Shown piece after piece: positions 38,995 through 48,390 of a stretch of DNA of 49,598 bases (within the stretch, counting starts at the first letter, position 1; the number at the start of each line of letters is the position of its first letter). The DNA is from Clostridiales bacterium DTU036. Lineage in GTDB: Bacteria; Bacillota; Clostridia; Peptostreptococcales; Acidaminobacteraceae. The stretch spans positions 11,466 through 61,063 of the forward strand of contig LFTD01000060.1 in NCBI GenBank assembly GCA_001512625.1, read 5' to 3'. The notes under the pieces are model-generated. The model did no database searches. It was given only the letters and a program-made list of their open reading frames with translations, and was not told the origin of the DNA. The translations under genes and the position numbers were made by a program.

Positions 38995-40314
38995 ATGAAA
39001 GCAATAAAAGTATTACAGGATGCATTAAAATTTAAAACCATTTCTTATAGTGATTATGAGAGCATAGACTATGGGGAGTTTACAAGATTTTTAAACTTTT
39101 TAGAGGAGAGTTTTCCTTTGGTTCATAATAAGATGGAGGTCACTAGGATAGAAGACTATAATTTATTATTAAAATTAAAGGGACAAAAAGAGGACCTCTT
39201 GCCCTACCTTTTTATTGCCCACTACGATGTAGTTCCTGCTACTGATGATGGTTGGCCCTATCCCGCATTTTCAGGTGCCTTGGAAGAAGATAAGGTATGG
39301 GGCAGAGGAGCTATAGATGATAAGGGCTCTTTAATTTCCCTAATGGTAGCTATGGAGCAGCTTTTAGAAGAGGGTTTTGAATCTAATAGAGATATTTATT
39401 TTGCCTTTGGCTTTGATGAAGAGGTTGGGGGAGAAAAGGGAGCTGCTAGGATGGCTGCCTATTTGAAAGAAAGGGGTATCTATTTTGATTCCATTCTTGA
39501 TGAGGGGGGAGCTGTTAGCTCAGGTGATGCTCTAGGAATAGATTCTGATGTAGCTGTTGTTGGCTTTGCAGAAAAAGGAAATACATCTCTTAGATTTACC
39601 TTTACAGGAGATGAGGGCCACTCCTCAGCGCCTCCAAAAGAAACCAGTATTAGCAAGATGGCGGCCTTTATAAGGAATGTGCAGGCTAGTCCAAGGCCCT
39701 CTAGACTGACTCCAGAAGTTGAGGCCATGCTAAAAAACATATCAGATTACAAATCAGGAGCTGAAAAGCTAGTCCTTAAGAATCCATCTAGGTATTTCTT
39801 TATCCTTAAAAAGATACTAGAAAAAAATAAGCAGACAGCATCTATGATAAGGACTACAGTAGCCTTTACTATGTGCGAAGGAGGAACTGCCCATAACGTA
39901 CTTCCAAGAACAGCTTCCTGTGTTGCCAATGTTAGAATGCTTCCTGGGGACAAGTTTGAAGATATAGTGGCCTATTTTTCTTCTTTTGGTCACGATTATT
40001 GTATGGAGATTTTAAATCGTGAGGAGGGAAGTGGTGGCTCTTCAGATAGGACCAGGTTCTATTTGAGTCTCAAATCCTCTATAAACAAGTTTTATCCAGA
40101 GACCCTGGTAACACCCTATCTAGTGAGTGGTGGGACTGATAGCAGACACTATGAAGAACTAACCAGTAACATCTACAGGTTTTTACCCTATAGGCTTAGC
40201 GCAGATGAGCTGGCTACTATGCATGGTAGAGGAGAATATCTATCTGTAGAAAACTACAAAAGAATGATTGAGTTTTATAAAGAGGTTCTAAAGCAGGAGA
40301 AAGCCAATGTTTGA
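38995..40314 (+). CDS. M20 family dipeptidase (PepV/Sapep-like)
   Basis: LFIAHYDVVPATDDGWPYPAFSGALEEDKVWGRGAIDDKGSLIS, FGFDEEVGGEKGA, VSGGTDSRHYEEL; ATG after GGAGG. Confidence 0.9.
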   Translation: MKAIKVLQDALKFKTISYSDYESIDYGEFTRFLNFLEESFPLVHNKMEVTRIEDYNLLLKLKGQKEDLLPYLFIAHYDVVPATDDGWPYPAFSGALEEDKVWGRGAIDDKGSLISLMVAMEQLLEEGFESNRDIYFAFGFDEEVGGEKGAARMAAYLKERGIYFDSILDEGGAVSSGDALGIDSDVAVVGFAEKGNTSLRFTFTGDEGHSSAPPKETSISKMAAFIRNVQASPRPSRLTPEVEAMLKNISDYKSGAEKLVLKNPSRYFFILKKILEKNKQTASMIRTTVAFTMCEGGTAHNVLPRTASCVANVRMLPGDKFEDIVAYFSSFGHDYCMEILNREEGSGGSSDRTRFYLSLKSSINKFYPETLVTPYLVSGGTDSRHYEELTSNIYRFLPYRLSADELATMHGRGEYLSVENYKRMIEFYKEVLKQEKANV

Positions 40315-41026
40315 TATTAATAGTCCTGTTTTATTTGGAATTGCTGCCCTGGTAATTGCCTTTGTATTAGGTCAATCTGTATTTTTTCTTAATAAGGCAT
40401 GGACTGAGGCCCAAAGGCTGGGAATTGCTAAATCGACTTTAAAAAGGATTGCGCTATCAGCTGCGGTTTTTACAATAGCACCGGCTATAGCTATTCTTAT
40501 AGGCCTTTTAAGTCTTTCGAAATTTTTAGGCTTACCCTTGCCCTGGCTTAGGCTTTCAGTCCTAGGAGCCTTAACCTATGAGCTACCTGCAGCAGCCTCT
40601 GTGGCTAAGATACTAAATCTTCCTCTAGATCAGCCAGTAACCAGTGCAGCAGCCTTTAATGCCATGGTCTGGGTTATGACTATGGGGATAATGTCGGGAA
40701 TTCTGGTTATCCTTTTCTTTCAAAAATCCATGGTGCAGGGACTTGGCAAGGTTAGATCTAGGGATGAAGCCTGGAGTAAGATTTTTATGGACTCGCTTTT
40801 TATTGGAATGATATCAGCCTTTTTAGGCATGATATTTTCTGAGATTGGCCAGGGACTTGAAGGAATGCTGCCTATTTTTGTGCTCTTGGCATCGGCTCTG
40901 GTTATGGCCATATGTGGCCTCTTAATAAAGAAGCTTAACTGGCAGTGGCTGGAAAGTTACGCGCTACCAATTAGCATGCTGGCTTCCATGGCCTTTGCTG
41001 TTGTCCTGACCCAGTTTGTATTTTAG
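40307..41026 (+). CDS. Integral membrane protein, DUF5058-like
   Basis: 239 aa, multiple TM; overlaps the end of the M20 gene; family assignment from memory. Confidence 0.65.
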   Translation: MFDINSPVLFGIAALVIAFVLGQSVFFLNKAWTEAQRLGIAKSTLKRIALSAAVFTIAPAIAILIGLLSLSKFLGLPLPWLRLSVLGALTYELPAAASVAKILNLPLDQPVTSAAAFNAMVWVMTMGIMSGILVILFFQKSMVQGLGKVRSRDEAWSKIFMDSLFIGMISAFLGMIFSEIGQGLEGMLPIFVLLASALVMAICGLLIKKLNWQWLESYALPISMLASMAFAVVLTQFVF

Positions 41027-41039
41027 ATAGGAGAAAAAG

Positions 41040-41690
41040 ATGAATTATCAAGAAAAAATCCATAGCTGGGGTAGGGTTTCTCTAGTCTTAGCCATAGCTC
41101 TTTTTATATCATTTCCTCTGATTTCTTCCATTTACTTTAAGGCTTGGCCAGACCCTGTAATAATTTTTCAGGGGCTCCTAGCAGTAGCTCCAGTTTACTG
41201 GACTGTTGGAGTAATTGAAGCTCTTAGCTTTGGCCCCATGCTGGGTAGCGGAGGAGCCTACCTTGGATTTGTAACTGGAAACCTTACTGCTATGAAGGTG
41301 CCTGCGGCTCTCCAAGCCATGGACCAAGCAGGAGTTGATGCAGGCAGCCAGGAGGGAGATGTTATATCAACTATAGCAATAGCGGTTAGCTCAATTGTAA
41401 CTACTCTTATTTTAATAGTGGGTATGCTTATGCTTTCTCTTCTCCAGCCAATCTTAGAAGCACCCTTGTTAGAACCTGCCTTTGCCAATATACTTCCAGC
41501 ACTTTTTGGAGGACTAGGTGTGGTTTTTATATCTAAAAACTGGAAGATAGCCATAGCTCCTATCCTTATGATGAGTGGACTTTTCATTATAAAACCCTCC
41601 CTGGCTTCAGCGGTTTCTGTACTGGTACCAGTAAGTGTTCTTATAACTCTTGGGGTGGCTAGGCTTATGTATAAGAAGGGTTTAATCTAG
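41040..41690 (+). CDS. Integral membrane protein, uncharacterised, partner of the preceding gene
   Basis: 216 aa, multiple TM segments, 13-nt gap after the preceding membrane gene. Confidence 0.65.
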   Translation: MNYQEKIHSWGRVSLVLAIALFISFPLISSIYFKAWPDPVIIFQGLLAVAPVYWTVGVIEALSFGPMLGSGGAYLGFVTGNLTAMKVPAALQAMDQAGVDAGSQEGDVISTIAIAVSSIVTTLILIVGMLMLSLLQPILEAPLLEPAFANILPALFGGLGVVFISKNWKIAIAPILMMSGLFIIKPSLASAVSVLVPVSVLITLGVARLMYKKGLI

Positions 41691-41698
41691 GAAGTAAA

Positions 41699-42313
41699 AT
41701 GTACGATGATTATCATGATAAAAGACTTGGAATAGACACAGGGGGCTATAGAGAGTGGCTGGATGAGCCAGAGTATTATAGGACAGAATCCACTCCCTAT
41801 AGGGCTCTCCAGGAGTTAGCTAGCTTCTTTCCTTTAGACAAAGAAAGAAGGGTTCTGGATCTTGGGTGTGGCAGGGGGAGGGTAAGTTTTTTTCTCCATG
41901 ATAGCTTTGGGGTTAATGTGACTGGCATAGAACTTCAGCTGGCTACCTATAATGAATTGAAGCTAAATGAGGAAAACTATTTATATAAGAAGGATTTAAA
42001 AAAAACACCCTTTAATTTTTTATGGACATCGGTAGAGGATTATTTACCAGAGGATGAGGATATTTTCTATTTCTTTAATCCCTTTTCAGTTAAGATTTTT
42101 AGAAAGGTCCTTTCAAATATTGAGGAGTCTCTTAAAAAAAATGATAGGGAAGCCTTTATAATCCTTTACTATCCCTTTGTAGATTACAAGTATTATCTAG
42201 AAAAGAACACGAGTTTTGAAAGAGTGTTAAGAGTTCCCTTAGCCTGGGAAGATGATGAGAGGGAAGTCTTTCTTATTTATAGGCATCTGCCAGAATATGG
42301 ACATAAAAAATAG
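41699..42313 (+). CDS. Class I SAM-dependent methyltransferase
   Basis: RRVLDLGCGRGRVSFFLHDSFGVNVTGIEL motif I; FFFNPFS. Confidence 0.8.
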   Translation: MYDDYHDKRLGIDTGGYREWLDEPEYYRTESTPYRALQELASFFPLDKERRVLDLGCGRGRVSFFLHDSFGVNVTGIELQLATYNELKLNEENYLYKKDLKKTPFNFLWTSVEDYLPEDEDIFYFFNPFSVKIFRKVLSNIEESLKKNDREAFIILYYPFVDYKYYLEKNTSFERVLRVPLAWEDDEREVFLIYRHLPEYGHKK

Positions 42314-42336
42314 AGAGGAGAAATCCTCTCTATTTC
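42310..42336. terminator. Bidirectional terminator between convergent genes
   Basis: ATAGAGAGGAgaaaTCCTCTCTAT. Confidence 0.8.
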
Positions 42337-42353
42337 CTTCTTATAATCTGGCT

Positions 42354-43466
42354 TTAGATAGCATCCTCTAGTTTAACATAGGGCATATCAAGGGCCTTGG
42401 CAACGCCTTCAAAAGTAACGTGGCCATTTACTACGTTCACACCTTTAGCAAGGGCTGCATCAGCAAGAACAGCATCTTTCCAGCCTTTGTTGGCAATGTT
42501 AACAGCATAGCGTAGTGTAACATTGGTTAGAGCTAGAGTTGAGGTCTTGGGAACAGCACCTGGGATGTTTGGAACTGCGTAGTGTAGAATACCATGCTTA
42601 AGTTCAACAGGATTGGTGTGGCTAGTTGGAGTAGTTTGGGTCTCTGTTGTTCCACCTTGGTCGATAGCAACGTCAACAATGACACCACCATCGGGCATAG
42701 CTTTGACCATTTCCTCGGTAACAAGCTTAGGAGCTTTTTCTCCGGGGATAAGAACAGTAGAGATAACAAGGTCAGCTGTCTTCATAGCTTCCATTAGGTT
42801 AAAGCTATTGGAGTAAACAGTTTCAATTTGGCTTCCATAGATTTCGCCTAGATATTTTAGACGATCTAGGGCCACATCAAGGATGGTTACCCTAGCACCA
42901 CCACCTACAGCGCGCTTAAGGGCTGCTGCACCGGCAACGCCTGCACCAACAATAACTACATGGGCTGGGGCAACACCTGGTACACCATCAAGTAGAAGGC
43001 CTTTACCACCGTGAATCTTTTCAAGGAAGGTACATCCTTCTTGTAGAGCCATACGTCCAGCAACTTCACTCATAGGAGTAAGTAGGGGTAGGCTTCTGTC
43101 TGGAAGTTGAACGGTCTCATAGGCAATAGAAACTACCTTTTTGTCTACAAGCGCTTTTGTTAGCTTCTCTTCAGCAGCTAAGTGAAGATAAGTAAAGAGG
43201 ATAAGATTTTCGCGGAAGTACTTATACTCTGATTCTAGGGGTTCTTTAACCTTAATAATCATTTCAGCATTGTTCCACGCTTCTTCTGCAGTAACTATTT
43301 TAGCTCCTACGCCAACATAGTCTTCATCAGTAAAGTCTGATCCTACACCTGCTTTAGTTTCAACAAAAACCTCGTGGCCAAATTTTATAAGTTCTGCCGC
43401 ACCTGCTGGGGTTAATGCAACCCTTTGTTCATTGTCTTTGATTTCTTTTGGTACACCTATTCTCAT
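42354..43466 (-). CDS. ald: Alanine dehydrogenase
   Basis: [72 protein letters not shown]. Confidence 0.97.
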   Translation of the reverse strand: MRIGVPKEIKDNEQRVALTPAGAAELIKFGHEVFVETKAGVGSDFTDEDYVGVGAKIVTAEEAWNNAEMIIKVKEPLESEYKYFRENLILFTYLHLAAEEKLTKALVDKKVVSIAYETVQLPDRSLPLLTPMSEVAGRMALQEGCTFLEKIHGGKGLLLDGVPGVAPAHVVIVGAGVAGAAALKRAVGGGARVTILDVALDRLKYLGEIYGSQIETVYSNSFNLMEAMKTADLVISTVLIPGEKAPKLVTEEMVKAMPDGGVIVDVAIDQGGTTETQTTPTSHTNPVELKHGILHYAVPNIPGAVPKTSTLALTNVTLRYAVNIANKGWKDAVLADAALAKGVNVVNGHVTFEGVAKALDMPYVKLEDAI

Positions 43467-43634
43467 AAAAACCTCCATTCATGTTGTTACCTTAATTATA
43501 GCACTACAAAAAAAACCTGCAATGATTAAAGAATCTATTTAAGAAAAGGCTTTGATAAATATAGGCATATTTAGTTAAAAATATACAGTCTACAAGAATA
43601 ATAAAAACAAATATCCTTACTTTTGGAGGTTTTA

Positions 43635-43694
43635 ATGGGAAAAAGTAGCAAAAAAAGTCAAAATGCTAGAGCTTGGCTATGGTACAATAAATAA
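43635..43694 (+). CDS. Putative 19-aa micropeptide MGKSSKKSQNARAWLWYNK
   Basis: ATG preceded by GGAGG at 7-nt spacing in an otherwise noncoding gap; not in the ORF track because of the length cutoff. Confidence 0.45.
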   Translation: MGKSSKKSQNARAWLWYNK

Positions 43695-43715
43695 AAAATA
43701 TATTGGAGATTAAAA

Positions 43716-44546
43716 GTGAAACGAATTGTAATTATATTTATAATAGCTCTGCAAGTTCTCCTGGTTTCTAGTTGTTCACAATCTAAGGTCTACCCCGTTG
43801 AGCCCGAAGAAGACCAGGTAGATATTAGTCTTTCAGATATGATGGGAGTACAGATTAGGCTAGATCAAGCTGCCCAGGAAGTAGTTCTTATGTCAGTTTG
43901 CGCTGCTCAGATAGTTGAAGAGTTAGGGGCCAGGGATCAAGTAGCTGGTATACAAAGCAATCTAGACTTTAAAAACTCATCTGGACTAAGAAAATATTCT
44001 AAAGAGGAGATTATATCAGGTCTTGTAGAAGGGGATTTATTCATAGCTAGGGATCTTGACCTTACTATAAATGAAAGAAGAAAATTCTACGAAAGGGGCC
44101 AGAACCTCCTGTTACTTTCTATCAAGGAGGAGGGGGATATTTATAGAGCTGTGGAGATTATTGGAAGAGCTCTGGGAAAGAATTTGGCAGCAAAAGAGGA
44201 AATAAAGTATCTATCATCAGCCTGGCAGGAGCTTTCTGATAAAAGTAGCTATAAGGGTAGGATATATATTGAAAGGGACGGAGAGAGTTTAGGTAGGGGG
44301 AGCTATATAAGCAAGTCTCTAGATAAACTTGGATTTGAAAATGTAAATGAAGGTCAGGGCCAGGGGTATTTTAGTGCCAAAGAGCTAAAGGCATTAAAAC
44401 CTGATTTTCTCCTAGTTTTAGGTAAAGAGGAAGATATAGATAAGGAAAAGTTTAAGGATTTCAAGGTCCTCTACTTTCAGGAAGATAATTTTTATGGAAT
44501 TAACTTTGTAGAGGAATATGAAAAACTAATTAAGGCTCTCAAATAG
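43716..44546 (+). CDS. Periplasmic-binding-protein-like lipoprotein (BtuF/FepB fold family)
   Basis: MKRIVIIFIIALQVLLVSSCSQ lipobox; VVLMSVCAAQIVEELGARDQVAGIQ; LKALKPDFLLVLG. Confidence 0.75.
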   Translation: MKRIVIIFIIALQVLLVSSCSQSKVYPVEPEEDQVDISLSDMMGVQIRLDQAAQEVVLMSVCAAQIVEELGARDQVAGIQSNLDFKNSSGLRKYSKEEIISGLVEGDLFIARDLDLTINERRKFYERGQNLLLLSIKEEGDIYRAVEIIGRALGKNLAAKEEIKYLSSAWQELSDKSSYKGRIYIERDGESLGRGSYISKSLDKLGFENVNEGQGQGYFSAKELKALKPDFLLVLGKEEDIDKEKFKDFKVLYFQEDNFYGINFVEEYEKLIKALK

Positions 44547-44555
44547 GAGGAAAAA

Positions 44556-45123
44556 ATGCCCTGGCTAGAACTGGATCTAAATAGCTACTTATGGAAGGAC
44601 TAGGTGCGGAGTTTATTGATATTTATAACCTACCTAGTATTTCAAATAAAGATCAAGCTATTCTCTCCCATGAATTTAAGAGGAGCCTTGAAGTATACCT
44701 AAAGGACTATAGCTCCAGTAAAGGTTTACTTGAGGAGATAATCAGATATAATAAGATATAATAAGAAGGAGACTTCTATAAAGTATGGGCAAAACCTGCT
44801 AGAAGAAGCCTTGGCTCTTGGGGATAGCCTTAAAGATAAGGAGTATTTAGATTTAAGAACTAATTTCCTCTATGAGGTAAGAAAAGTTATTGAGGAAATT
44901 ATGGATAAAAAAAGCTTGACCTAATAGTCTATCCAAGTGGAGCGACCTAGGAGCTGTCAGTGGTTTACCCTCAATAATAGTACCTGGTGGCTATTTAGCA
45001 GATAAGAGCCCTTTTGGCATATCTTTTATGGCTAGATTTTTTGATGTAGGTACCCTAATAAAAGGGGCCTATGCGTAGGAACAAGCCAGTATGAAGAGAA
45101 AACCACCGCTGGCAAAGGGAGGA
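44556..45123 (+). pseudogene. Amidase-signature family pseudogene (5'-truncated, several disruptions)
   Basis: Fragments LLMEGLGAEFIDIYNLPS, SHEFKRSLEVYLKDYSSS, QNLLEEALALGDSLKDKEYLDLR, LDLIVYPSGAT, GLPSIIVPGGYLADKSPFGISFMARFFDVGTLIKGAYA in shifting frames. Confidence 0.85.
44745..44764 (+). repeat. 10-bp tandem duplication GATATAATAA x2 inside the amidase pseudogene
   Basis: Removing one copy restores the frame IIRYNKKETSIKYGQNLLEEAL. Confidence 0.85.
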
Positions 45124-45126
45124 TAA

Positions 45127-45465
45127 ATGAAAAAATACTTACTTTATGCAATGAATGGCGAAAAAATGTGCTTTTTGCATCTATTAATGAATGCTCTAGA
45201 TCTTCATGAGGATGGAGTGGAGGTTAAGGTAGTCTTTGAAGGAGCTTCTGTTAAGCTACCACCAGTTCTTGAAGAGGAAGAGAACAAGCTCTATTTAAAG
45301 GCCAAGGAGCTTGGGCTTATTGCTGGAATCTGTTTAGCCTGCTCTAGTGTTCTAGGAGTGTTAGAAGAAAATGAAAAAACCGGCCTACCCATGTTAAATG
45401 ATATGATGGGCCATGCCGGGGTAAAACCATTTGTCCTGGATGGATATGAGGTTATAAGCTTTTAG
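45127..45465 (+). CDS. DsrE-like family protein
   Basis: KKYLLYAMNGEKMCFLHLLMNALDLHEDGVEVKVVFEGASVKL...GICLACSSVLG. Confidence 0.75.
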   Translation: MKKYLLYAMNGEKMCFLHLLMNALDLHEDGVEVKVVFEGASVKLPPVLEEEENKLYLKAKELGLIAGICLACSSVLGVLEENEKTGLPMLNDMMGHAGVKPFVLDGYEVISF

Positions 45466-45468
45466 GGG

Positions 45469-45795
45469 TCATGATTGATCCCTTTTTACTTTGTTAGCAA
45501 GGCTTATTGCAAGTATCATTAATAATAATGGGGCAAAGGGAGGAATGGCTACAATCAAAATTAGACCTAGTACAAATAAGGGAGCTTTTTTTCCTAGTTT
45601 GATATTAGGTATGTCTATGGCTTTTCTATTAGCTCTAGTTTTTTTTATGCTATGTGATTCTGAATTATGATTAGTAATAATTGAATCTACATCTTCTTTA
45701 ACCATATATTTATCTTCTCTATATTCCCTTGCACAGCGGGGGCAAAAGAGGTCTGAATCATTCATTGCCTTGCCACAGTAGCGACATCTTTTCAT
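45469..45795 (-). CDS. Zinc-ribbon membrane protein, unknown function
   Basis: MKRCRYCGKAMNDSDLFCPRCAREY zinc ribbon; C-terminal hydrophobic hairpin. Confidence 0.7.
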   Translation of the reverse strand: MKRCRYCGKAMNDSDLFCPRCAREYREDKYMVKEDVDSIITNHNSESHSIKKTRANRKAIDIPNIKLGKKAPLFVLGLILIVAIPPFAPLLLMILAISLANKVKRDQS

Positions 45796-46003
45796 GAGGG
45801 CCTCCTTGTGTCTTCTAATAGGATATACCCAATCTACGGTGATTTAGAACAGGTTTCACTACTTAATTAGTAAATTAACTTTTTCTAACTTAGCTGTAGT
45901 TACAGTTTATCAGCCTATTATAAAAAATACAAATGCAATTCCTAGTAAACTATGGTATATTATAGGAGTAGAATTATATTAGTACTTAATAAGGAGAAGA
46001 TTT

Positions 46004-46315
46004 ATGATAAAGACTAATCAAGAAACAGTTGCCGAAATCAAAAAAATCATTGAAGGCAACCCTGACCAGGGTAGTTGTGTTAGAGTATATCTAGCTGGTA
46101 TGGGTTGTGGTGGACCCAGTTTTGGGCTTGCTCTGGATGAGAAAAAAGACGGCGACCAAAGTATAGAGATCGATGGACAGGCATTTGTAATGCAAGAAGA
46201 TTTCTACAATCAATATGGTGATTTTTTAATTGAATACCAAGATGGTGGCTACATCGTAGAACCTGCAGACATGCCTGCTGGTCTAAGCGGATGTGCTAGC
46301 TGCAGTGGTTGCTAA
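46004..46315 (+). CDS. HesB/IscA-like protein
   Basis: VRVYLAGMGCGGPSFGLALDEKKDGDQ...DMPAGLSGCASCSGC. Confidence 0.85.
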   Translation: MIKTNQETVAEIKKIIEGNPDQGSCVRVYLAGMGCGGPSFGLALDEKKDGDQSIEIDGQAFVMQEDFYNQYGDFLIEYQDGGYIVEPADMPAGLSGCASCSGC

Positions 46316-46319
46316 ATTT

Positions 46320-46345
46320 AGAGGGGCTTAGGCCCTTCTTTTTTT
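46320..46345 (+). terminator. Rho-independent terminator
   Basis: AGAGGGGCttagGCCCTTCTTTTTTT. Confidence 0.75.
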
Positions 46346-46398
46346 GACCATTTTTATATTTAAGGTAGAATAAGGATATAAAAGTAGCGGAGGATAGC

Positions 46399-47172
46399 AT
46401 GATAAGAAGACTTAGGGATAGTGAATATATAGAACTAGAGAGATTATTAAAAAGAGATCTAGCTAGGAATTATTTTACTCTTTTAGGGATAAGCAGTAAA
46501 AAATCTCCTTATAAAGATATATATGGTGAATTTACTGAAGATGGTAATTTAAAGGCTGTTTTATTTCTTAGGAAAACAGGGCTAGTTCAGTTTTTTACTG
46601 AGGGTAGTTTTGACTTAGAGGGTTTTTCTAATGTTTTGCGAACTCTAGATTATAAGGGAATGATAGCACCTTCATCCTATAGTAATAGATTTCTTGAAGA
46701 GGTAGTTTTTAGCGGGGCTGAGCCAGGTGCCTTTATTTCAAGACTCTGTGCAGATGAAAAAATCTTCCCAAATAAACACCCATACAAAATCAGATCTTTA
46801 GTTTTAAAGGACCTAGATGAAGTTGTAGAGATTTATCAGGAGTGCTTTAAGAGTTTTGCACCAAGAAACGTCATGGAGGATAAACTCATTTCTGCTAGGG
46901 GTAGGGGAGTAGCTTTAGAGGAGAAGGGAAGAATTCTTTCTCTGGCCCAGACTGATTTTGAATCTAGAGATGGTGCTCTTATTGTAGGGGTTGCAACAAG
47001 GACGGATTATAGGAATAAAGGGCTGGCTAGCTACTGCCTGGAGGAATTAATCGAGATTCTCCAAAGAGAGGGTAAAGACCTTTATCTTCAGTATGATAAT
47101 TTGGAAGCAGGTAAGATCTATGAGAGACTAGGCTTTAAGGTGATAGACCAGGTGATGCATTACATTAGGTAA
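46399..47172 (+). CDS. GNAT family N-acetyltransferase
   Basis: C-terminal GVATRTDYRNKGLASYCLEELIEIL acetyl-CoA-binding motif, AGKIYERLGFKVI. Confidence 0.85.
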   Translation: MIRRLRDSEYIELERLLKRDLARNYFTLLGISSKKSPYKDIYGEFTEDGNLKAVLFLRKTGLVQFFTEGSFDLEGFSNVLRTLDYKGMIAPSSYSNRFLEEVVFSGAEPGAFISRLCADEKIFPNKHPYKIRSLVLKDLDEVVEIYQECFKSFAPRNVMEDKLISARGRGVALEEKGRILSLAQTDFESRDGALIVGVATRTDYRNKGLASYCLEELIEILQREGKDLYLQYDNLEAGKIYERLGFKVIDQVMHYIR

Positions 47173-47199
47173 GTAGGCAGTGGCCAGCTTTTATTAAAG

Positions 47200-47243
47200 A
47201 ACCCTTGTCTTCCAGTTATACTTGATGGCAAGGGTTATTTTTT
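47200..47243. terminator. Terminator-like hairpin between convergent genes
   Basis: AACCCTTG (47200-47207) / CAAGGGTT (47229-47236) followed by atttttt. Confidence 0.6.
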
Positions 47244-47270
47244 GACTTAAAAGAGTTTTTAAACATCTAA

Positions 47271-48062
47271 TTATAGTACTGCTAGATCCTCATCGGTTGG
47301 GTCGCAAATAAACATATGACCAGGAGCATGGGTTATCATAAGTTCAGGCTTACTGGTCATTGCTATAGACTGAGGGGTTACGCCACAGGCCCAAAAGACA
47401 GGAACCTCCCCTTCTTTAATTACAGAGGGATCTCCAAAATCAGGCTTATTAACATCAGTGATTCCAATAATGCTAGGATCTCCAATATGGACTGGGGCAC
47501 CGTGAACTTGAGGAAAACGAGAGGTTGCTTGAACTGCCCTTACCACCTGATGGTGGGGAATGGGCCTCATGCTGACCACCATTTTGCCGTGGAAACTGCC
47601 TGCAGGTACTGTGTCGATATTTGTAATGTACATGGGAACATTATGGTTATCTTCAATATGCCTTATTGGAATTCCAGCATTGAGCATGGCTGCCTCAAAG
47701 GAAAAACTACATCCAATAAGAAAGCCAACTAGGTCATCCCTCCAGTAGTCATCTAGATCTATAACCTCGTCTACCAGTTCTCCGTATTTATAGATTCTAT
47801 ATTTTGGTATATCATAGCGGAGGTCTGCTCCTGGAGCCATAATTTTAGGCTCGGGATTTCCAGGTTCTGTGACATCAAGGATGGGACAGGACTTGGGATT
47901 TCTTTGAGCAAAGAGCAGAAAATCAAAGGCTAGATCCTTGGGTACTATAGCTAGGTTTGCCTGGATATGGCCCCTTGCCATGCCTGCAGTGGGTCTGGTT
48001 ATTTCTCTTTTTCTAATTAGTTCCCTTACCTCTCTGGGACTTTTATGAGCTAGAGCTAACAT
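47271..48062 (-). CDS. Putative hydro-lyase, DUF1445 / UPF0317 (YcsI-like)
   Basis: RPTAGMARGHIQANLAIVPKDLAFDFLLFAQRNPKSCPILDVTEPGNPEP, FLIGCSFSFEAAML. Confidence 0.9.
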   Translation of the reverse strand: MLALAHKSPREVRELIRKREITRPTAGMARGHIQANLAIVPKDLAFDFLLFAQRNPKSCPILDVTEPGNPEPKIMAPGADLRYDIPKYRIYKYGELVDEVIDLDDYWRDDLVGFLIGCSFSFEAAMLNAGIPIRHIEDNHNVPMYITNIDTVPAGSFHGKMVVSMRPIPHHQVVRAVQATSRFPQVHGAPVHIGDPSIIGITDVNKPDFGDPSVIKEGEVPVFWACGVTPQSIAMTSKPELMITHAPGHMFICDPTDEDLAVL

Positions 48063-48390
48063 AGAACCTCCTTTTTAAAGTTAAATAGTCTTGGTTAATT
48101 CCATTATATACCAAGATTTTGTCTTTTTGTCTAAAAGTTGAATTAGACTTTTCTTTTGACTTTTATTTTTAACTTCTTCTTTTCTAATATTTAAATAGCT
48201 AATGGCCTAGATAAGAGAGAAATTCTAAATAAGTCCTGATATAATTAGAGAAAGATATTAAAAGAATGCGAAAAGGAAATTAGACGAATCATTATAGTAT
48301 ACTTTTGTAAATGATCCTTTATCGGCGAACTGGACCAAGTGGGTTACGGTTAAAAATTTTGACTAATTTCAAGTGTATAATTGCAGGAAG

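Noticed and set aside
44556-45123. Functional split amidase
   Set aside because: Missing the N-terminal catalytic half and carrying several frame disruptions plus a nonsense codon.
47316-47748. Plus-strand ORFs (47316-47732, 47560-47748) opposite the DUF1445 gene
   Set aside because: The minus-strand product is a clear conserved family; the plus ORFs are shadows.
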